NCBI GenBank assembly: GCA_031213475.1
Contig: JARUPZ010000003.1
Location: forward strand, 7,556,740 to 7,620,739
Source: Nereocystis luetkeana
Lineage: Eukaryota > Sar > Phaeophyceae > Laminariales > Laminariaceae
DNA length: 64,000 bases
Reading direction: 5' to 3'
In this document: one piece after another, positions 53,101 through 62,100 of the stretch
Layout: every line of letters starts with the position of its first letter
Position numbering within the stretch: the stretch's first letter is position 1
The notes under the pieces: model-generated
The model's input: the letters and a program-made list of their open reading frames with translations, nothing else
Databases searched by the model: none
What the model was told of the DNA's origin: nothing
Position numbers and translations under genes: made by a program

Positions 53101-55485
53101 CCGCCGTTTGCAATTTTTTTTATCTTTTTTTTGTATTCTCCCCTTTCCTTGGCCAAAAAAAAACTCCTCTCGCCAAAGCAAGTTACTTGTTTATTCGTAC
53201 AGAAACGCTGCTGTGAGAACATGTTCCGACCATGTTCTCATGAGTAGTTCGCCAAGTAGTTTTTGTCTCAGCTGCCATGGGGTTAACATAGTAGTGTCAC
53301 CCCCCCTCCTCCTCCCTCTCTACCCGCCACCACCCCCACCCCCCCACGCCTACTCCCATCTCGGCCTCCTCCCCCGTCCCCCTCCCCTTCCCTCTACGAC
53401 CCCCTTCCCTCTACACACGCACGCCGTTCGTCCACCAGACAATTTGTTTCTTGACCTCGCGATCCACCCCCCCCCCCCCCCCCAATGCACGCCTCTGTGT
53501 GTGCAGAACACCCACAACGACGTGGAGATCGAGTTTGCGGACAAGTCGGCTGGTCGCAATCAGCGCTTCATGGACACCTGGAACTTCGTCATGGGCTCCC
53601 TCTCGTCCACCGGTGAGGTATCATGTGATACGCTTTGATATGATATGATATGATATGATACCATACCTGGTACTATATTATTACCCTGGTACGACGTTTG
53701 CATTAAATGGTGTGTGAGTATAATATGTATTATATGATATGGTATGGTATTATATTATATTATGTTACGCGATATTTGTCTTCAAGTTGTGCGTGTAAGT
53801 GTGATGTATGATATTGGTATGATATGATGTGATGTTCTTTGATACGATAATTATGTGATGGGAAACCATTTTATATGATATATAATATGTATTATATGAT
53901 ATGGTATGGTATTATATTATATTATGTTACGCGATATTTGTCTTCAAGTTGTGCGTGTAAGTGTGATGTATGATAATGGTATGATATGATGTGATGTTCT
54001 TTGATACGATAATTATGTGATGGGAAACCATTTTATATGATGTGGTACAATATTGACAGGAAGTGGTGTGGTGTGAGTATGATTTGCTACTGCTGTAGTA
54101 TCATTCGGGACGATATGGTATGGTATGGTATGATGCGATGTTGATGTGACGTGATGCGATGTGATCTGATATTTTATGATCTTCTCTGACATGATACGAA
54201 GTACATTACCTTATCATACACTCTTTGTACGAGTAACTACTGTAGTATATACACACATGTTTTTTATCCTCCGGCGGATTGGTAAAAACAAAGCTTGAGC
54301 TCACCACACTTCCACGTTCAGATTTTGTGCCGTGTGTCAATTTCACCCGACCTGACTCCCGAAAGGGCATTTGCTATAACGTTATACATACCTGTGCAGT
54401 ATACTTGTGTCATTTCCTTCTTTTTTTATTACTCTCTTCTCACTGTTGGCTTATTTTATTGTTTCAACCTGTTTCGTTTCATTTCCATTCTCCTGTGCTC
54501 GAGTCCCTTTGTTTTCTACTCTTTTCTCTTCTTTGTCTGTTCCCAAGTTCTCCATTTCTTCTTGCCTGCCTTTTTTTTGTTTTCCGGGCAGGTATCATTT
54601 ACCTGGTACCCGACAACGTTTTGTTGTCTTGTTCTGACAACTGTTCCGCCTTATCCTCTTTAGCCCCAGGCTCGTGTCTCTCAAATCTGTTCCTGCTTGT
54701 TCATTTCTTGTCTTGATTCGTTTTTTTACTATTTTTAGGTTCTCATTTTTTCTTCTCTCTTTTTTTTTTTTTTCAGTTCGCTTCTTACTCATTTCTGTCC
54801 ATTCCTTGTTTTCTCTTTTTTTTTTTTTTTTTTTTTTTCCTCTGGTCGTCTGTCCGTCGTCAAATCATTCGCGTGCACCGCCCGGCTTCTGCTCGGCTTT
54901 TTGCTCAGGTGCCGTTTTCGCGAGCGTGGCGCAGGGGGAGGAGGACGATGGAGGGGGCCCCGCTGAGCCTTCCCCTAGCGGTGGGCGCAGCGTGCTGTAC
55001 TACAAGACCCTTGGGAGGCGTTCCACTGGGCAAGAGTGAGTCAGAGAAGATGTCGTAGTAGAACCGAACCTACTGCTGTTGAAAGGATATTCATGGGTTT
55101 GTTGTAAAACAATGGAGCTGGCGGTTTTGTTTTCGGTGATTTTTGTGTTGATGTTGGGGTTGGTGTCGGTGTTGGTGTTGGTGTTGGTGTTGGTGTCGGT
55201 GTTGGTGGTGTTGGTGGTGGTGTTGGTGTTGGTGTTGTTGTCGTGGCTTTATTATGTTCCTTGCAGTATATTAATATCGCAGGTTCCGTATTTCTGTTGC
55301 CTTTTACGCTGATGTTGCTGTTGCTGCCGCTGTTGTTGTTGGTTTCGACGATGTCACTGTTTTTGTTGCTGGCGATACCGTCTGCTCTTGTTCATCCCTC
55401 CCCGCCCCACCCCCCCCTCCCTTCCTCGTCGGAAACCCTTGTTCATTTCCTATCGGCGTTGTGGCATGGTGTTATGCGTGACGAC

Positions 55486-55530
<45 letters not shown>

Positions 55531-58500
55531 GATGACGATGACGACGATGATGATGATGATGATGATGATGATGACAGCTGGACTCGGATGATGCCGAAGG
55601 GAGAGAATGTGCAGGGGGTGGCCGTTGGTCGGGGTTGGGCGGCAGCGGCGACGGATAGGCAGATCCTCCGACTGTTCACCTCTAGCGGTCTTCAGGTAGG
55701 TCGACGGGAAAATGAGCCCATTCCATGCTCCTGCTAGGGGGGTCAGGGGTGGTGGTGGTTCTTAGTGTTCTCAGGTTCCCGCGCTGGTGTTGGTGTTGTT
55801 GGTGTTCGTGTTGGTGTTGTTGTTGGCGTTGTTGGTGTTTTGTGTTGTGTGTTGGTGTTGTCTGTGTTGTCTGTGTTGTGTGTTGTGTGTTGGTGTTGTT
55901 TGTGTTGTGTGTTGTGTGTTGGTGTTGGTGTTAGCGTTGTTGGTGTTGTGTGTGTTGCGTGTCGGTGGTGTTGCTGTTGGTGTCGTGGGCTGATGCTGAA
56001 GATGAGGTTTCTGTCTTTGATCGATGGCCGCGATTGGAGCTGTGTGCGGGCCCGAAGACGGCGATTGGACCGTTTTTTTTTTTTTTTTTTTTAACTAAGA
56101 AAGTGAAAAAAAAAAGCCCGCGAAGAAATGGGAACAGGAAGCGAATTGCACAGGCGAAACGATACGACAGCAGTGCTGCTGAAGCAGTCGCAGAAGCGCA
56201 CGATGCGACTCTCTGTGCTGCCGTACGTACACCGATCGGAGCATCGCATCAAGCACGCGGAGATGATTGTTGAAATTATTTTTTCGATCTCACAGTTCGA
56301 TGACTTTTTTTGTTTTTGTTTTGAAGTATGTACCTGGTACCGTTGTTGCTGCTACCTTCATTGCACCTCACGGCTCACTTGTTTAGTGATGAGGATGTGA
56401 CTTCTGCCTGACTGCTGCCTTAACGCCGAGACGTCTTCGCTCTCCGTTGTCGCAGGGCGAGACTGTCATGCTGCCTGGGCCGATCGTCACCATGGCCGGC
56501 GGGGGCGATGTCCTCGCAGTCGTTTTCCATCAGGTGAGGGTCGTGTTGCTGTTGGTGGAGGTGGTGTTGGTGATGTTGGTGTTGGTGATGTTGGTGTTGG
56601 TGATGTTGGTGTTGGTGCTGGTGTTAGGGTTGGGTTGGGGTTAGTGTTGGTGTTGGTGGTGGTTCTAGTGGTGTGGGTGGTGTTGGTGTTGGTGCTGTTG
56701 GTGGTGGTGTTGGTGCTGGTGTTTCTGGGGCTAGTGGTGTTGGTGTTGGTGTTGGTGTGGGTGATGGTGATGGTGCTGATGTTGGTGGTGACGGTGGCTT
56801 TCGTGTTGGTGTTGGTGTTGGTGTTGGTGAGGTTGGTGTTGGTGGGGTTGGTGTTGGTGGGGTTGGTGTTGGGTGTTGAGTGTTGCCGTTGTTTTTGGTG
56901 GTGATAACGGCGGTTGCGGTGTTGGTAGCGTCGTTAGTGGCGACGGTGCCGTTGGTATTGGAGCTGGTGTTGATATTGATGGTGCGGGTGGGCGTGAGGT
57001 TGGTAGGGCGGGTCGGGGTGGCGGTGGGTGGGTTGTGATGGCAGTAGTGGTAGGTGGTGCGGGGTTGGTGGTTAGGGTTGGGTTGAGGTTGATGGGGGTA
57101 CGGTTTAGAGAGGAGGTGGCGGGGGGCCTGTGGTTGGGGTGGAGTTGGGAGTGGTGGTGGGAATACGTCGATGAAGAACTTTTCTAGGTTTGCTCCATGT
57201 TTCGTTCTTTGTTTGGGTGGCGGGGGGGGGACGCTCCGGAGTATGGGTAGGGTAGGGAGACACTTGGAGACCTGCTTCCTAACCCCCTTCAAGGTTTAGT
57301 TTTTGCTGTATTCCACGTTCCATATTGATGTTCCACGTTCCATGTTCCATGGACCACGTTCCATATTTGATATTCCACGATCCACATTTCACGTTCCATT
57401 CATGTTCCACGTTCCATGCTCCATATTGCACGTTTAACGTTCAATATTCCACGTTCCATACTCCTCGTTCCATATTCCTCGTTCCATATCCCACGTCCCA
57501 TGTTTCATGCTCCATATTCCACGTTCCATATTTACTATTCCACAACCCACATCCCTCATCCCATGCTCCAGGGAGAACCTCTAGGCGACAGCCAGAAGCT
57601 GGGGTACCAGGTGCTAGACGTGGGAGGGAAAAGGGAGCTGTCGAAAGGAGACCTGTGCCTCTCCCCGGGGTCGGAGCTGACATGGCTGGGCACGAGCGAA
57701 GAAGGGATGGTAGTGTCGATGGACTCTGCCGGCCTCGTGTCGGGCCTTACCCTGGTGAGGATTGGGAGGGTCGGGCGGGTCGTGGCATGATGGGGTGGTT
57801 TGGGGCGGGGCGGGGCGGGGTGGTCTGTATATATATTTGTTTTCTTGTCTCTAGCAGGTACCGGTAGAGTGCCCTTGCTCCCCTCACGCCAGGTCACGCT
57901 TGCGCCATACGCCACCTCAACAAGCTGAGGAGGTTTGGTTTTCCCTTCTACTACCCCCTACCCCCCCCGCCCCACTCCGCCCTCCCCCCTATTGTATATA
58001 GGTTGGGTTGGCGTCGGTTGGCAACGATGCTGTAAAACATGCCGCTCATTACGTGAGCTATACAACCAGGGTACCGTTTTTTTTTTTTCTCTTCTTTTTT
58101 TGGCGGTCGCCCACAGCTGGTCGTCGAGTTAAATAATTTGCGCGAGGTAAATAACCTTTACTCCGCACAAGGGAATTGATCGTATCACGTAGTGTTCATG
58201 GTAAGGCACCCAAGAGGTAGTTACATAGTACTCCCGTTGCTGTCTCTGGAAGTGGCTACACCGGAAATTAGATTCTGTCATTGAAGCTGCCATCTATATG
58301 CAAGTCCGCCTCGCAAGCTGTGCTTAGTAGGATGCGGCTCACCCTTCGTGCGACTCGCTGGACACCTCACGGCGCTTCGCCCTCGGTGCAAGCAATGTCT
58401 GCCGGGTTGGTGAAAAACCCCCATGCTCCGTCCCGGCATTGTAGGGATGCGAGGGTCTATGGTCATACGACTACGGCCATGCATGAGATCGAGTACATAT

Positions 58501-59143
58501 CTCCCGTCGAGTACACCCCCACTCCGCCTATTATGGCCATACGACTACGGCCATGCACGACATCGAGCACACACCCCTCTAGCGATGTCTTTCTGGCCGG
58601 TGAAAACCCGACGTGCTCCGTCCCGGCATTGTAGGGATGCGAGGGTCTATGGTCATACGACTATACGGCCGTGCATGATAATGTGTACCCCCCCCTCCGC
58701 CCCCCGCCCCGCCTCGCCTCGCCTCGCTCCGTCTCGAAAGGGAGGCGTGGCCAATGGTTCAAATGACTAAGGCAAGCAACAGACAAGAACACGCCTCCTC
58801 CCCCCCCCCCCCCCCCCTTCCCCCCCCCCGTGCACGCCTCGCCTTGCCTCGCTTTCTACTTATTGCTACCGCTTTTAGTCGTTCGGTTGGCAGTGGAGCC
58901 CCCTCCTGGACACCTTGAAGGTTTCCAAGAACAAGAAGGATCGGTTCTGGCCCGTCGGTCTCGTGACGGGAAAGCTTCTGGCGGCCACGCTTAAGAGCGG
59001 AGAGGAGCACCCCACGGCGTACCCGCGCCCGGTGCTGACATGTGCGCTCGTTTAGCGTTGGTGTTGGATGGTTGTTTTTTTCGGTGGTGGTGGGAGTGAC
59101 AGGTGTGGGGGTGGTATGTAGGGTGGTGTTGGTGTTGTTGTTG

Positions 59144-59175
<32 letters not shown>

Positions 59176-62100
59176 GGTGGTGGTGGTGGTGGTGTGACGG
59201 TGGGGGTTGGGGGTTGGGGTGGAGTGTGTCGTGTCGGTGGCGGTATTGGGGGTATTGGAGTTGGTTGGTGTTGGTGGTGGTGGTGGGGATGGTGGTGGGA
59301 GTGGGGGTTGGGTTGGTGTTGTGGTGGTGATGTTGATGTTGGTGTTGGTGTAGTGGTGTTGTTGTTGTTGTTGGTGGTGGTGGTAGTTTTGGTGCTGCTG
59401 GTGAGTGTTGGCGTTGGTGTTGAAATTGGTGGTGGCATTCTTGTTGCTGATGTTTTAGTTGCTGTAGGCGGTGTGGTGGCTGTTTCGTCTTTAGAGAGAG
59501 CACGAGAAGAGGAGGCAGGCTTGCCGAACTCGCTGCCGCGAGGCCCATAAAAAATAAAAACTACGCAACACTTTTAACTTCGGGAGGCCTCTTTTTTTCT
59601 TCAATTTGCGTGACGACGCCATTTAAAATACGCACGTTTCTCCCCCCCCCAACCTCCCCCCTTCCCCCCCCTCGTCCTCCCCTCGCACTCATTGGTTTTC
59701 GTTGTTTTGTTTTGACTTGTCTTGTCTTATCTTATCTTGTCTTGTCTTGTAGCGGTGCCATTGTCTGCCCTGTGCGCCAAGTCTCGGGACGGCGAGGAGA
59801 TGGTCAACTTCGAGAAGACCTTCCCGCAGCTGGAGGCCAGGGCTAGACAGAGGAGGTTCAACCTCGACAACGGACTCACGGAGGACGACGGTGGGACTGG
59901 CGCCGACTCGGAAGGTACCAACATCATACAATATCATATCATTGAGTATCATACCAGGTATCATTTAGTATCATGCCTGCCACTTCTTATCATTTGGTAC
60001 TTTTTTTTTTTTTTTAATCATCACCTTACACTTTCCAGCCTAACTCGTAGGAGGTTTTACCCTCAGCGATCTCCTGGACACGCCGTGGTCACAAACGCCG
60101 TGGTCACAAGTGTCGACCCCCCCCCCCCCCCAACGCCGTGGTCACAAGTGTCGACCCCCCCCCCCCCCCCCCCCCCGGTACGTGCTAGCTAACTCACGCT
60201 CTCGAGCTTTCCGCTAATCATTATTTTTTATGCAAGAAAAAGTCCCTACGAGCATGCACCCGGTGAGGCTTGAAGCCACGAAATTGATCTTGATAGGCAC
60301 GCGGACCATCTACCGAGCCACCGGGGACGCCGGCTGCTTGGTATCATTTAGTGTCATACTGTATCGTTCAGTATCACACTTCGTGTCATGTGGTATCATA
60401 TCATTCGGTATCATACCGGTAGCATTTAGTATCGTATCTAATCGCAATATATAATAATGGGGTTAATTCTCATTTGATCGGATATCAATCCGGTCTAACT
60501 AGTATATCTATTCGTAATAAAAATACCCTGGTACTGGTATATAACATCATACTTGTATCGTCTCATATCGTTTAGTATCATGTCATTTAGTATCATACCA
60601 TTACAGTATGTCACGCTTGTATGGTCTTATATCCTTTTGTATCATACCATGGGACGTAAGTATCCTCTAAAACAGTTTAGTAGTATAATATCTAATCGTG
60701 ATATATAATACCAGGTACCTGGTACTGGTATTACTCATCATTCGACATCATATCATCATATCAATCCTGTCTGTACAGTAAGCATATATCAAATCGTAAT
60801 ACCTGGTAGCTGGTACCTGGTATATAATACTGGTATTAGATATCCTTTGGTACCATATCAATCCCGTCTAATTAGTATAGTGGCCGGTACACCACACTGC
60901 TGTGGGCCTGTGGAAACCCGAGAGTTCGATTCTAGGGTCGGACACGCGATTATTTTCAAAAACATCTCTTGCCCCCGTTGGTTTGGTGAGTTCAAATCTC
61001 ACCGTGCTGAGTGAGTACTTCGCTCCTGTTTTCAATAAAAGGGAACCAATTGCTGAGAGCGCGTATAGCGTGGGTGTGATGTGAGCGCAATTCGACGCGA
61101 AGTAGTCCTTGCACGAGGGAACGTAGGGCGGAAGGCTTCTCGCGATAAGCAATGAAGGCGCGAACCGTAGTAGGGAGGAGAGCCTGCCACGTACGTGACC
61201 CCGGTTTTAAGGCTCGTTCTTATCGGAGAGCGTTTTTTCCATGTTTTCCAAAGTTTGGAAATAATTGAAGATATGTATCAATGTACGGAGGCGTTCTGTC
61301 ACTGTTGATGAAATTCTCCAGAAGCAAAAAAATCAAGTTTGTTAAATTTCATGTAGCTGAAAACCCCCCCCGGAAAATATGGAAGATTAAAAAATTTGCT
61401 CGAAAAAAAGGTCGAAAATATGGGGAAAAAGCTCTCCCGATGAGAATGACCATAAGAAACGCGAATATGATGAATGGGAATAAATTCCTTTTTTTGAGTA
61501 TCTGTAACATGTCGTGTCCCGTTCCAATCCGTGTCATGGCGTCGTGGCATGTCGTGCCGTGTCGCGTCATTCCACGTCATACGATATACGATATTATCAA
61601 CTCATATCGCACCATAAAGCGGTACCATGTCATATCATGCAATTTCGTATCTACATCTCATCACTAGAGTATTACGGGGGACCATAGTGAATAGACCAAA
61701 ATATTGTTAGTGAAAATAGGAAAATATGTAGGTTTTTGTTAGTTCTGTAGGTCCTATTAAAAGTTACTATGGCCCCCCGTAATAGGGTGGGGGGTGGGTG
61801 TCATATCGTACATCTACCGCTCGGGTGGGTGAATTGAAAACTCTCAATTGCGACTCTGAAACAAAAAACCCCTGAATCACGAACCTGAAATGAAAAACCT
61901 TGCATGAAGAACCCTTCTATATATATATATATATTTTAAACTGAAGTACTTGTAGAAGCCTGCGTCAACGCCCTGAATAGTAAACCCTCGGAATCGATCA
62001 ATTCAACACCCTTAACCCTTCTAGGACTGCAGTCTCGTTTGGGGACAATTGGGGACAACTTACTAGGGATTAGACGGGTTTGTCACCAAAACGAGACTGC

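Noticed and set aside
56624..57292. Minus-strand Pro/Thr-rich frame of 222 codons
   Set aside because: Translation of the GTTGGT array in intron 15; no non-repeat content.
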